From Brugia malayi (lineage: Eukaryota > Nematoda > Chromadorea > Rhabditida > Onchocercidae): a DNA stretch of 64,000 nucleotides. The notes beneath the pieces are model-generated. The model was not told the DNA's origin and did not search any database. It worked only from the letters and a program-made list of their open reading frames with translations. Numbering within the stretch: the stretch's first letter is position 1; each line of letters begins with the position of its first letter. The stretch covers positions 836,001 to 900,000 of the forward strand of contig NW_025062479.1 in assembly GCF_000002995.4 (NCBI RefSeq), in the 5' to 3' direction. Position numbers and translations under genes: made by a program. Shown here in pieces: positions 40,401 to 53,600 of this stretch.

Positions 40401-42941
40401 TTCAAAACAGATGCAATTAATGTGTAATAACAAATAAACTTCCTTTTATGAAAATGACAGATAGACAAAAGATTGTAAATATAAATCAAACGGAAAAAGA
40501 AAACAAAAAGGAAATTCAGTTAAAAGATCATTTCATTAAATGATCGTAGCAGTAAGCTCACGGGGGAAAAACAAAAATTCAATTTGAAATAATAACATCA
40601 TCCTATTTTATAATTATTTTATAATTCTCTTTTATAACCCAAAAATTTTCATAAAACCAAATAAGGATTATTTGAATGCCTTATAAATTCTCAATTCTTT
40701 TCTCTCTCTCTCTCTCTCTCTCTCCTCCTTTTTTCTTCATCTTAAAAATAAGTAGACAAATCTCACTTAATTACAACATTTACCTGATTATTCCTAATTT
40801 AAAAAATTCGACCATTCTAGATTTCAAATGGAAACCAATTTATTAAGCAAAAACAAACAAACAAACGTTAAATGATAAAATTCCAAATAATGGGATCAGT
40901 GAATGACTAATTCTCATAAATTCTGAATAATTACTTAATAGATCGATGTCATTTATCAAATCAGCATTAAATTTCATAATCATTTTCAGTTATTTGTTAC
41001 TGATATCTAGATAGCCACTGTTTCATAATCTTTTTTTTAAAATTTTATTTAAAGAAGAAAAAACACTGAAAGCACCTGAAGGTATCCTTCCTTTTTTTTT
41101 TGTGATATATTCCAGAAATAACTCACGTAAATGCTAAAAATAAGGTAAGCCATTTTGAAATTGATTAAACTATTTGAACAATCTTCCAAATATCAGTGAA
41201 ATTTTGTTTTCTAAAAAAAAAAAAAACTGATAGAATCGGTATAAAATAACGAGTAACCAGAGTAACTGTTAGAAATTTTTCTTAACACAGTCTATCATTT
41301 AACAGAACCATGATAAGTTCAACTAAAAAGTGGTATATGATTTATAAAATCAAACTATTTACATTTATTCTGCTTCATCCTTTTTTCCGGAATTATACTA
41401 CACTATTTCCATTCCATAGTGATGTTTAATGTTTGATATTAACTAGTAATGTCATCTTTGGTTGAATTTTTCTTTTTTTTTTTTAAATCAATTTATTCCT
41501 CAATTTCTTTAACTTTTTTCATCATCAACCGACAAGTTGATTACTTTTATAAACTGTTGTTAATAAACTTATTCTTTTTCTCCTTCACGCATATTGCTAA
41601 GCATATTGTTAAACATTAGGATTTAATTGCTTCCCTGAAAATGTCCTGACATATTCAGGTATGATTGTTCGATTTTCGGAAATATTTGATTAAAATTCAA
41701 AAAAAAAAAGGAAGAAAATAAAAAGTGCAAAAACAAATCTAAAATTATTAGTGTGACTATGAAATGCTTCTGAAATTTATTTTATAAATTTAGTTTAACC
41801 ACTACTCAATCATGAATTGTTATTAATATAACTTTTTGTATAATTAATTTAGTTGGAATTTATGCATAATTTACTTCCTTGATTTGGGTATTCATACTTT
41901 AATTAAATTAGATGGTAAAAAGGATTAACGATCGGTACATTTGTAAATTGAATAAAAAAGAAAATGAATAATCGGTAAATTAGCACATATAACTGAAATA
42001 TAATATTTTTGTAGTGGAAAGTCGAAAGAAAGAGAGAAAAATTGCTTATATCGTCAATGTAACTAAATTTACTCTTCCATATTTCTCAAAATGGACATCC
42101 GCTCATGCAAGTAATGCAAGTACAATGTATAAGTCATTTTAAGACATAGCTTAATTCTACGTTAGGACTAGGTTGTCACCATCATTGTCACCAAAAGTAG
42201 TATTAGTGGTATCAAGTAACATTCCTTAAAACAGCCATAATAATCAATAGAGAAATGTCGTTTTTTTCTTCCTCTTTTTATTTTATTTTATTTTATTCAA
42301 CCTATATTTGCACTCTCTACAATGATTCAGACTGGGATAGGAAATGAATGCATAGCAAAACATGAAATGAAAATTACAGAAATGAGAAGGAGAGGAAGAG
42401 AATAATGATGAAACCGGATCAAGTATCGTAATGAATGATTGTAGTTTTAGCAATAGGAGAAGAAAAAGGGAGAAGATAAGGAACGGATAATTAACAGGAA
42501 ATGAAATTTTGCACCCTGAATTTAACAAAAAGAAAACTGAGAAAGCATAGAATGAAAATTCAAAAAAAAAAAAGAAAAAACTAACTTCTTGATGAACTGT
42601 CGCCTAATTTCGGCTGCCTGCTCGGCTTCAATTTTATAGAGATGTTCCTGGGAGCAGCAATAGTAACTTCCGGGAATAATATGAGATGGACAGCAATATT
42701 TTTCATCTTCATTATTCTTAAAATCTGGACATACTTTCCGTTTTGTGATCGCTGCCGGTTTATTCAAGCCACTACTACTACTGCTACTACCGATAACACC
42801 AGAACCGGATGATTCAGATGGACATGTTACCGCATCAACAATTCGTAATACAAGTATGAGTGGTACAATAATATAGCGATAATATAAGATCGCAGTTAAT
42901 GTACCAAGAAAAGCCGTCGAATAACGAAATGAAGAAGCCAT
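31476..42941 (-). CDS. Shisa-like single-pass membrane adaptor, 220 aa
   Basis: Type I membrane protein of the Shisa/WBP1/VOPP1-like group, which act as transmembrane adaptors in trafficking of receptors. Minus-strand exons: 42941-42586, 35830-35718, 35516-35439, 31591-31476 (stop TGA), phases 2,1,1. It has a hydrophobic signal segment (about 9-38), a serine-rich linker, and an ectodomain with six cysteines including the spaced pairs YCC (83-84) and YYCC (95-96). One transmembrane helix follows (about 120-143, YLAVIIVGVIGALILLTVM), then juxtamembrane Cys residues and a PPPY motif (184-187), the ligand of WW-domain proteins such as Nedd4-type ubiquitin ligases. Introns are very large (6.8 and 3.8 kb) for a 663-nt coding sequence. 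Family membership rests on architecture (Cys pairs, one TM, PPxY) and not on strong sequence recall. A cytochrome-like or collagen role has no support. Confidence 0.75.
33269..33460 (+). CDS. Candidate Cys-rich exon nested in a Shisa-like intron
   Basis: After a TGTTACAG acceptor a 63-codon frame runs to TGA. It is unusually non-homopolymeric for this region and holds six cysteines in a compact block (FCYCEFHYLCSGNHEPFICKC) with a seventh shortly after. It lies on the strand opposite the host gene, inside its 3.8-kb third intron. No upstream exon, signal peptide or start codon was identified with confidence, and no family was recognised. It could be the last exon of a small secreted Cys-rich peptide gene, a remnant, or chance. 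Two other frames are also open across the same bases, which lowers confidence. Confidence 0.3.
   Translation, partial: ESVDASFNHPTIPREENEVGISFCYCEFHYLCSGNHEPFICKCLRKNIQFVACRKKEKTEWLD
38088..38132. repeat. (ATT)n-rich microsatellite
   Basis: Imperfect ATT/GTT triplets within intron 1 of the Shisa-like gene. The poly-L open frame over it is an artefact. Confidence 0.85.
40700..40724. repeat. (CT)n microsatellite
   Basis: About twelve CT units within intron 1 of the Shisa-like gene. Confidence 0.9.
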
Positions 42942-43715
42942 TCTTTATTATCAAAGAAAGAATATTGTTCAAATTTCTAACTAATCAGTGAATACATAAT
43001 GTTATCAATATCATCTGAAGTCCATTAATTCATTCCTTCAAATTTGATCAGTTTGCTTATTGATAGGAAAATCGCACAACATGAAATTGGGAAATAATTT
43101 TATTATTTTTATTAATTTAATCATCATCCACAAATATATCTTCCGATTCAAAATGACACAATTTTTCCCTTTTGTTTTTACTTTTTTGTCTCTATATGTA
43201 TTTCATGATAATATTTCTCTAGTGGTGAAGCTATTTTGATAAAATTATCAGTGATGAAATAAGCAACCATTTATGATATTTAGGAAGGAAGAAAATTATC
43301 GCTGAAATACTCGTACCGAACCATATGTTCTGGGAATTATCCCGAGAGTAGTTAGTTAATAGAAGAGGAAAAGGAGAAGGAGGAGACAAGCGACTATATA
43401 ACGAATTTAACAGAGTTGATCAATAATTAAATAAACAAGTACACAGCAAACAATGACAATTGGCTTTGAGTGGTTTGTGGTAGGTAAAGGAGCATAAGTG
43501 TGAAAAAGGTAGATGGCAAGAAAGGATATGGGAAGAAGGGAAAGGAGAAGAGAAAGGCCGGAAATGGAGAAAGGATGGAAGCCAGAAAAAAAAAGGAAGA
43601 AAGAACCGGGAATGAATAATGAAATTAAATAAATGGAATTTTGGTATAAAATAAAAAAAAAAAAAGCTGTTGTCTCTTTACATTAAATGATTTGAAATTA
43701 AATGATAAACAACCC

Positions 43716-43809
43716 ATATGTATGTATGTTATGTATGTATGTGTGTATGTATGTATGTGTGTATGTATGTATGTGTGTATGTATGTATGTGTGTATGTAT
43801 GTATGTGTG
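43716..43809. repeat. TATG/TG higher-order microsatellite, 16-bp period
   Basis: Units of the form TATGTATGTATGTGTG repeat about five times, so the array has a 16-bp secondary period on top of the 4-bp one. Minus-strand frames ([10 protein letters not shown]) are repeat artefacts. Confidence 0.85.
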
Positions 43810-45659
43810 AATGAATATTTGACATGAAATTGAAAACAAGTAACCATCGATCAATGGATGAATTTGAGAGCGATCTGAATAAATAGATAGATGAGAGATG
43901 GGTGAAAAAAAGAGATCAATCAAGGGAAGCTTTTCAACAATCAACAATCAAATTGCAATTGAAAGATTATAAATAATAAGTTTATCAAATGTTACAATTT
44001 GCAAAAATTGACGAAAAGAAAAGCAAAAACTGTTTCAAAATTCATTTTAAAGTATCTATTCAAAAATTTATTTTATAGTAACTCATCCATTATCGTCATT
44101 TATACATGACAAATTGTCTCATATTTAACATAATTAATTAATTAATTGATTAATGTAATTTAATAAATTGAAACAGTGGCGCAATTTTCTTTTTTCTTTT
44201 TTTTTTTTTTTTTTTCATATCCATTTAGAGGAGAGAGTGTTAATTGAAATTGAGTTTGATGATGCGTTTAGAATTTTTCATTTTCTCTTTTACTAATTCA
44301 TTGTTTCATCTCGTTGATTCATATTTGATTAGGAAGAGAATGAAGATGTTGGATTGAGCTTAAATTTTGAAATTGACATTCAACTCTTTTGCTATTCCTA
44401 TTTCATTTAAATCATTAAAGTTCATTGATAATTTTGTATTCTATTTTTCCTTCATCTTCTATAATCAAATTATTATCGCAGAGGAACGGATAGATTTATT
44501 ATAAATTATTTAAGATTTAGCTATTGAAAAGAAAAAAGGAAAAACAAAAATTGAATTAACTAAATGCTTGCTTGCAATCCCAAAAGCAGTAGAGAAAATT
44601 TAGCTTTCCTAGATTCGTCATCTGAAACACCTTTAAATACAGATTTCTCTCAGAGTGAAATAAAATTTTAAAATTTATTAGTTCAGTGAGTAAAAAAATG
44701 TAAAAATAGTATCAAAGTTGCATTGAGTGAAGTTTATAGCATGGAAAAAATGACGCTAAACTGATACAGTACATTGCTGAGATAACAAAACGAGAATTTA
44801 TGGGAAGCACTAAAAGAAATACCCAAACATTCAGTAAATTAATTTTTGAAATGCTCTTTCTATCGGTGGGAATTGCTAGCAAAAAGCCTTCTGATTCCCT
44901 GGTGATTCGATCATTGGATTTTCTACAAATAAATTAGTAAATAATAGTATGTCAACATTCCGAAACTTCCTTTCTTAAAAAGAGATTTTTGCTCAAAAAA
45001 AAAAAAAATGTAGGAGTTATTTCCAGAAAAATGAGCATTTCGAAAATAATTTAACAACGAATAATTAAACAAATATGTATGAGTGTTACGGGATATTCTA
45101 CTTTTTACCCACAGTATTGTATCTACTAGTGAATGCACATATCTGTTACAAAAAGATTAGATGGCTATTCAGAACGGTACGTCGTCACTAAGTAATATTA
45201 GCATTGAGTAATCTTTAGATCTTCAATTATTAGCTGTGTATCTCCAAATATAAACAGCAAAATTTTGGTGTAACCCTTCCACGTGACAGAATAAATGAAT
45301 ACGTAACTGTAATAAGAAGTTAATCAAAAATGAAAAATGCGACATGTCATCATATGTCATTAAGAATGAAAATTCACATATACAGTACAAATGCGCCAAT
45401 GAATTAGTGAAGGACTGTATGGTTAGGTAAGAAGGATATGATGCTATTCTCGAAAGCCGGTTTTTCATCTCTTCTATGCTAACAATTTCATCAACCGTAT
45501 TAGCTCCCTGTGCTTACAATTCAATTCACATTACCGCTTTAAGCTCCCTATGACTTTAAGCATCATTTTGATGTCACAGCAACAACACACACTACACCAA
45601 CAACACAGCAGTACACATTAGAACTACCGACAAAGCAGCACACAGACAAATACACAAAC

Positions 45660-45900
45660 TCGGAAAAAACGTCCGACAAGGACGCTAAGGCCTTCCTTCC
45701 CTCAAAGAATATCCGAACGATGCTCGCTCCGCCTCGGTATTGCAGCCAGAACAATGAAAACGGAGCAAAAGTACGGGCGGTTTCATTCCTAGTCAGGGGC
45801 CTTAATAGCCTCAGGGTCTCCTTGCCCATCTCCGCCCCATGGAGACGGGGAAGGCGTCAGGCTCGCCACACCCTAACAGACTAACATCCCATCCCTCGAC
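45660..45900. other. G+C- and CpG-rich island of unknown origin
   Basis: About 240 bp with many CG dinucleotides (CGTCCGAC, CGGAGC, CGGGCGG, GACGGGG) in a region otherwise strongly A/T-rich. Both strands have moderately long open frames: minus 45563-45829, and plus about 45572-45889 without an ATG. Neither shows a domain I recognise. It could be a transposon or LTR remnant, an old gene fragment or a regulatory island. It is followed by a CA microsatellite and the exon-like segment at 46085. Confidence 0.4.
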
Positions 45901-45926
45901 CATCCGGAAACATGCTATCACCACCA

Positions 45927-45980
45927 TACACATACATACACACTCACACACACACACACACACACACATACACATACATA
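45927..45980. repeat. CA/CATA microsatellite
   Basis: CATA units, then about eleven CA units, then CATA again. Confidence 0.9.
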
Positions 45981-46084
45981 ACACATGCACTCTTCGTCTT
46001 AATTAAATTACCCAAGTTTAATAACACACTATACCGTTCAGTATATATCCGCTACCTTGAAATTTTATATTTTGTTAAATATAG

Positions 46085-46200
46085 ATGAGGTAGTGGTAGA
46101 TGGAGAGAGGTATCAAGTTATGGAAATTGGATCACCTAGCGATATGCCTGAGGTAGGTCAGACATCAGGAATTCCTGAATCGTTAATTGTACTTGGATAA
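46085..46200 (+). pseudogene. Exon-like segment, possible terminal exon or gene remnant
   Basis: After an AATATAG acceptor the frame encodes a well-mixed peptide (GEVVVDGERY-like start, ...MEIGSPSDMPE...) and ends at TAA (46198-46200). AATAAA follows 15 nt later (46215). An internal consensus-like donor, GAG/GTAGGT, lies at 46152/46153. No matching upstream exon was found between 42.9 and 46 kb, so this is either the 3' end of an unrecognised gene starting in the G+C-rich island or a remnant. No family was recognised. Confidence 0.3.
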
Positions 46201-46214
46201 TTGCTGATTCTGGA

Positions 46215-46220
46215 AATAAA
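46215..46220 (+). terminator. AATAAA behind the exon-like segment
   Basis: Poly-A hexamer just after the TAA of the exon-like segment at 46085-46200. The arrangement supports a real 3' end but may be coincidental in A-rich DNA. Confidence 0.3.
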
Positions 46221-46848
46221 TACTGCTGAGTGATCAGTTGGTGAACAAAAATATTGATGAGCGAATAGCAATTGAATCACATAATTTTATGAAAGGTCAA
46301 TAGGTTAGACATTATCTATTCCAAAGTGAGAAGAATAAGAACGAAATCAGTAAGTTCATGCTATCAAGTTGGCAAATCTTGAACGTTATAGTATTGAAAA
46401 TTTTCTGTTAACATTGAACCTTTTTTTTTTTTGTCTTATTCTAATTTATTATTTGGTGCAAAATATTTTTTTTTCTTTTTATCAAATAATGAAATTATCA
46501 CATAGAGGAATCTATAGCATATGGCAAAAGATCTTCAGAAATTCCTTTTACTTCTTTTTCTTTTTTTTTTTTTTTTTTTTTGCACATAATTTAATTTTAG
46601 AGAAATTTGTAAACAAATAAAATCTAGTAAGGAAAGAGCAAGAAAAAAAAGTGACAAAATTTGCTGACAAGGAACATGAAAATTGGGAAAGAAGGACCTA
46701 ATTAGCATAATCATGTGTAAATTTGAAATCATTTTATTGCATCAAATATAACAACATCATCATTATTAGATAGCTTAAAATTTGATCAATATATGAATGA
46801 ATTATACATAATGGTCATTTGGTCATTTTATTTATATTTATTAGCAAA

Positions 46849-46867
46849 TATATATATATATATATAT
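46849..46867. repeat. (AT)n microsatellite
   Basis: About nine alternating AT units. Confidence 0.85.
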
Positions 46868-49800
46868 GCTAACTAATTGCTACGACACTAATTACCCCTT
46901 TTAAATTTTATCCAATCTTCTCAAATATTTAAATAATACAATGAGAAAGAGAGCTTTCTTTCATTCTTCATTCATAATGCAAATACAATTGGAAAAAATG
47001 TATTTATTAAAGAATATTAACATCTATGTTGATAGATATTGATAAATGATATTTATTGTTCAACAAAATTTCATTATAACGATAAATCATTGATGAAAAT
47101 TGAAATTTGATGAAAGATGAAGGAAAATGTGATAAAGAAAGAGAAAGAAAAACGATGAAATAGAAAGAAAATTTACAATTTCTTCTTTTAATATACCGTA
47201 CTACCACCATTTCTTCTTTGTATTTGCTTTTCTTTCTTTCTTGCTAAGATCACTTTAAGATTCTCTTCATTCATTCATTCATTCAGTAGAAGAATATCTA
47301 TCCGTAAAAAAAAAAAAAAGAAAAAACAAAATTATGTCTGTCTCCTGTCCTCTGTTGAAATGAATATAAAAATTTGCTTCACTACATAGCTACCAAGTGA
47401 ATTAGCTTCCCTTCATAAAGTACACTTCAAATGCTTCTTTTCTTTTTATCCTCTCTAACAATCTTACTTTTCTTATTTCTTTTTTTTTTTCCTACATCAA
47501 AAAATAAAAAATAGAATAAAAGAAAAAAAAAAAAATGCATCATACAAAAATAACACTTTGTCCAATTGCTTGTCCACTTATGCTTACATATCGTCATTAT
47601 TTCATTTACGTTAGCTTTTTCGTTTAATCATCTATTTGCCTATTTCATTTTATTTGATTTTAAATTCGAAAAATTGATGGCGTTAACAAGTCCAATTCTA
47701 ATGTTAGCTTGATCATCTTAATGTTAGCTTAATAAATGTGAAACCTTCAAGAAATAGTTATAATTTCCATGGCGACAAAGAATTACGAGTTCAATTAGAG
47801 CCACAATTTTTTTTTTTACTAGCTAATAAATTGCCACACGATTTCAGAATTATTCGAATAACTTCATAAAGGTTTAATCAACTACCTTCAGAAACTTATT
47901 CAGTTGTCCCCTCTATCCTTTTCTCCCCTTCCTTCGTTTCAACCATTTCATTTAACTATGAAAAAGGCAAATTGAAATTTCTCAATGAAATGATAAAGAA
48001 ATATCATTTCATCGATTTAATTCCTCATCAAGCATTTGACATATATCATCAATAAGATTACTTTGAAATGATGAAGAAATAAAGATAATAAGAAGAGTGA
48101 GAAATGGTAACTTCTCGATGGTGAAACAGGAAGAGAAGATAATGAAGAGTTGGGTATGTTCATGAACAATTGGGATAATTTTGAGATTGATATTGATAAT
48201 GGAATAATCAATATTTTAAGTTAATAGGGGAGAGTATAGAGAGAAAAGAAGATAAGAATCAATTAAATTTTTGATTGATTTGTTACAAAAGATCATTCGT
48301 AAAATAGAAAAGGGAACAGAAAGGAAGGGAAAGAGGACGTTTATTGTTAATGGGTGGGTTGATAATAGGAGTGCAACCGTTTAAGGTAACCCGAACAACA
48401 GGAACAACAGGAATAACAGGATAGGAAAAGGTCAGAGGAGACAAACGTATCACGAACTCGTACATTTCTGTTTAATTCGAGAAACTTGCTGCTGAGCTGT
48501 CTCTTTTACTTGCTACTAATCGCTCTCGGCAATCAAATCAATACCGATTAAATGATTGACAAATTTGAAACAAATTTTAAAAAATTTAAGAGAGAAAATT
48601 TTGATAAATCGTTCCAAAAAATAAGGCACTTTTATGCATTTGATAAAACGAATCAAAATTTTCATGAAAATTTGGTAAAATTTTTTACATATTTATTATA
48701 AACCTAATAATTTCTCGAACTAAATGCTCTCTTTTTTTGTCAGATGGATATAGCAATGAAAATTCGGACAGACAAGTTAATTCTGGCTTTAATTTGAAGA
48801 GGTAAAAATTTTTAAAAAAAAAGTAAAATAAAAAAGTTATGATCTAAGTATAAAAACAAATTGAATCAAATTAAAGCTTCTTATATGAAGAAGAATGAAG
48901 AAACAAAAAAAAAAAAAATCCAATCAAATACAGTAACAGCAAATTTTTGATCATTTTTTGATTACAACCAGCAGATATCATGTAAATTATACAAGTGCTA
49001 ATTACATTAATTATTCCTAACAACCAAAAATATTAATGAAATATTACTGTTTGCTATTAGCAATGATAAAATGATGAATTGATCAAATCAAATGGCAATT
49101 TTACAAATTTTCCTTCCAAATTCACAACTTTCAGATTTTTTTTTCTTTTTTAGCTATCTTCATTAAGCATTTTTACATCATCAAATTTGCACACTTACTC
49201 TAATTGATCACACTACTCATTTTAATCATTCACGCACTTTCTCGTATAAAATAATGCTTATATTTTTCTAAGCTGAAGTAATGAAGTAATATTTTCAGCC
49301 ATTTTCATTAAGTTTCCACTTCAAATTTGCACTATTTTTACACATAAACTTTTCATCAGATTAAAATGTATACCTATCAGATCCATTAAAAAATTAATGT
49401 TTTCGTAACTAATTCGTTGCATCATTTTGTCAAAATTCTTTTCATTTTTTCTATTGGATAACATAAATGAATTAATAGTTTACACATTCATTCATTCATT
49501 CATTAACATAAAGTGATCTTCCTTTTTTTTTTTTCTTTTTATCATAAAAGATTTTTTAGGAAAAAAGCAAAAATAAATTTGATTGAAAAAAATAATGAAA
49601 TTTTTTTCTACCGATTAACTCTTCCGTGAATTCATATTTTTAAACATTCGCTATTTTAAATTATATTTCTATTTTTAGTGCCATCTTCTATTCTCTTATT
49701 ATTATTTCTGTTGTCATCATCATATTTGCATTTTTATTTCCTGTCTGATAGCATTATCACAAACATCAATAAATATCAAAATAGGAACAATTATTTCACA

Positions 49801-50564
49801 TACATTGAACAGAATGGATAAAATTTTATTATACATTTTTCAGTATTACACACAATAGAAAGTGTTTTTTTCTTTCTAATACTTTCAATAAAAATAAGTC
49901 TGTTTACTTTGTATGATACCCATAAATCAATTTTTGTTTTTATTTTTTTTTCCCTTTCACAGATCTCTCCACATATTATCTACCATTTCTATTAATGGAA
50001 TGAAAATATCTAATTCTATTTTTTAAATTTAAATACAAAATTCAATTGTTTATGCATAATTTTAAAATTAAATGTTATTCTTATTTCGATTTTATATCAA
50101 CTCTAAAGGTAAGTTATTCAAAAAAAAATTCCTACCTTTATTGTAACGTAATGAAAAGAGTTATGACTGCATTAAAGTATGTCAGAATTTTGATAATTCA
50201 AATGTTTCAACTCTATTATAAAGATAATGTGACACGTTAAGTGATCAGTGGATGATAAACTAAAATCTGTAAGATATTTAACAGAAAAGTTTCCTAACCG
50301 ACATCACTTGTCCGGTTAAGATACAATGTATAATGCAGATTATCGGATAATTCAGGAAATTTTTATGATCAAAGAAATTCTAAAATTTTCAATTTTACTT
50401 CTCATTCATTTTTCTAGTTTCAAATGAAAAGCCATCGATAGCAAAAAGTATTCTTCCATTAATTCGCATTTTCATTTCATATGTGACAAAATTTTTCAGA
50501 TGAATGCATTCAGGAAGTAAATATTATGAAATTCAGTATGAAAATTTCTTGCTTTTTTTGTTTG

Positions 50565-50610
50565 TTACTTTTAATTAATATTTTTTAAATTACTTTTAAT
50601 TAATATTTTT
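50565..50610. repeat. 21-bp direct repeat, 25-bp period
   Basis: TTACTTTTAATTAATATTTT occurs at 50565 and again at 50590, separated by TAAA. Confidence 0.75.
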
Positions 50611-53600
50611 AATCAAAAAAAAAAAAATATTTTTTTAATCTTTTTTTTTTTGAAATAAAATCCCACGAAGAATTCATCAGTTAATTCATTCTTTAACAAA
50701 TCATTCATGTAGTTAACCATAAATTAATCGTTCCTTAATCACTGAATTAAACCAAAGAATTAATATATTTTAATTTAAAAATTTTATTTTTTACTTATGT
50801 TGAATACTTCATTCATGTTCTAACCAAAATTTTTAATTCTTAATGTTTACTTTTTAGAGGAAAAGAAGAAATGAATTTCGTTTTTTGCTATAGCTCTGAA
50901 TAAAATAGAATGAAATTTATTATTTTTCTATATTAAGATAAAATGGACAAAATTTAAAAATCGATTTACAACATTTATAATAACCTAAATTACACAATTT
51001 TTTCGAAAAAAAAAATTATGAATAGTCAAAATGTGCAAAAAAGAAGTGATCTTATAAAGACTAATTAATGAGAATAAAAGTGAAGAAGATAGGATAAGAT
51101 GAAATGAAAATGAAGAAAACGATAATATAACATTTTCCTCTTGAAAAACAAAAAAAATAATTGAATCCAATAAAATTAAGCACAGTTGGTTAAGAAAAAT
51201 TGGCAAAAAACTTTTAAAAAATAAAAAAAAAATAAAAATAAAAATAAAAATGAAAATAAAACGAAAAAACAGGAAAGCAAAGTTGTAAAACAATGGAAGA
51301 AATGAATAAAGATTTAGTGATAAGGTAACTTTTGACAAGTCAAACAATGAATGAACGATAAGTGAAATGAAAATAAAATATCAAATAAACTAAAGAATTC
51401 GTTTGGGACAAAGTTCAACTAACAGATGCCATTATTGCTCATCACAATTTACCAATGCTATCCATCATTTGTAATAATATGCTATCATCAATATTTAAAT
51501 AATTGAAATGGTAAAACCATTTCTTATCAATATTATATTTCATTTTCTTTGCTATTAAGAAATAGAAATACCGAAAAATATTTGTCAAAATCCATTTTTC
51601 ACTTATAATTTATATAATTTTAGTTAATAAAATTACAATAGTAATAGTTGCAAATGATAGATAATAAAAATCTTTTGATTTTTAAATACAAATATCATTT
51701 TGTAACATTAAAATAACAATTCTGCTGTCTAATTTTATGGCAATACAATAAGAATTTGTTTTTCATTTTATTTTCAATATTTTTTCGTTCAATTTATTCA
51801 ATACTTAATTTCCAACAAACATTATCAATTTATTTTATTAGAAAATAGTCGTATTTATTTATCTCTCTTCCTCTCCCTTTGCCCTCTCTCTCTCTTTTTC
51901 TACCCCATCTATTTTAATTCATCATAATTTTTATCAACCACAAAATTGTTAACTTTTTCCACTTTTTTCTTCTACCTTTACTTTTTTCTTGCCCATCCTT
52001 ACTTTCTTTCTACATCAAAGAGATCACGTACTGAAGATAAAATTTCTGAATTCATTCTGATTGATTAATTGACTGACTGATTAGTTGATTGATTGATTAA
52101 TTAATTAATTGGCTGTAAAATTACATCTTTCATTCTTCCATCTTTTACCAATCATTGATAGCTTTCACAATTTTTTGAATAATGCTAATACCTTCCATTT
52201 GATAAAATTTGTTGATTGCTGAATGTGAAAAAGGTTATTATTTTTTCCTAAATTGTTTATAATAAATATGCATAACAAATGATACGTCAATAAATGAAAA
52301 AGCATAATTTTTACTGTTAAATTTAACAACATATAAACGAATTTCAACCAAAATTTAAATAATAATATTGATTTAGCACACGGAGAAGATCATTTGTTCA
52401 ACTAAAATCTCGAAATTCAATATGATTGATTGCAAAATACTTTACATTTTACATTTGTACTTTACATATTAGCTATGACTAAATTATAGAGCATAATTAA
52501 TGAGCTGAATATGTTTTGCCATATTGGAACTTTAATAGATTCTAAATGATTACGAATCAGTGATACGATTCTGCTTTAATTCCTATTAGGTAGCCAACTA
52601 ATTGTCCTAACCCATCTATTTATTCAACGCTTGATAACCCGCATAATTGCCAATCAACCTGTAAATAACATTATCGATCGTTTGCAAATTTTGAAAATAC
52701 ACTTCGTATCCATTTATATTCTACCACATTATATTGCAACCTAATGATTAATTGTTAAAGTTGTAGACTAATTGTTTAATCGGTAACATATTAGTTTTAA
52801 ATTTTAAAAAAAAGTCTAAAATTTCTAATAAATTTTTTTTTTTTTTTTTACAATTAATGGTTTAATAACGATCATTTTCATACCATTATGATTCAAAAGA
52901 GAAAAAAAGCTAAAGAAACAGTGATAAAAACAACGTAGATTGTTCATTGGCAAAATAGTAAATTGATGAAAATATTTAGCAATAAAATGAAATGATAGAA
53001 TGACGAAAATAATCATTGTTTCATGATATATTGTACAAACAGGTTATTAAAATGAGAGAAAAAGTAGTTAGCGAACAGTCAATTTCAGTAATTATTGCAC
53101 TTTCTTTTTTAAAATTTTCAAAAATTTTATAGGCAAATATATCAGTAAATTGTAACAGCACAAAATAAAATGATGAAATTTGCAAAATTTAAAAAAAATA
53201 ACACTTATATAAGCGATTGATTGCAAAATGAAATTCAAAAGATTTTTTCGTTGACATCCTAAACTAATAGAAGTTCTAAATTTTATTCTTTGCAAATTAT
53301 GCTTCTTCTATATTTGTCATTAACTAATTAACACAACTGACAATATTCAACTATCAACTGAAATCAAGAATGCCTAGCATTTAATTAAAAATATAAAAAT
53401 TTTAAATATAGGTAGAAAGTAGAAGAAAATATTCCATAATTTAATTTAATTTCAAAGAAAAAAGAAATGCTGATTAAAAATGGCTAATTGTCACCGGTAC
53501 ATAGGTACGAAATAATTTTGACGAAACAATTGTTCATAATATAGCGTGACATCCATTCATTATTCGTGTATTCTGAGTTATATATGAAAAATATACTCAA

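Noticed and set aside
43625..43947. Open frames with HTYIHT repeats
   Set aside because: Translation of the TATG/TG microsatellite.
45563..45829. Minus-strand 88-codon frame over the G+C-rich island as a gene
   Set aside because: No splice sites, no domain, and the opposite strand is equally open; kept only as an anomalous island.
46087..46094. TGAGGTAG, the let-7 family seed, also seen near 8154
   Set aside because: The following bases do not match let-7 members and no complementary arm for a precursor hairpin lies within about 60 nt; the 46 kb copy sits in an exon-like reading frame.
50985..51347. 120-codon minus-strand frame rich in F, I and L
   Set aside because: Translation of A-rich and (AAAAAT)n sequence; not a membrane protein gene.
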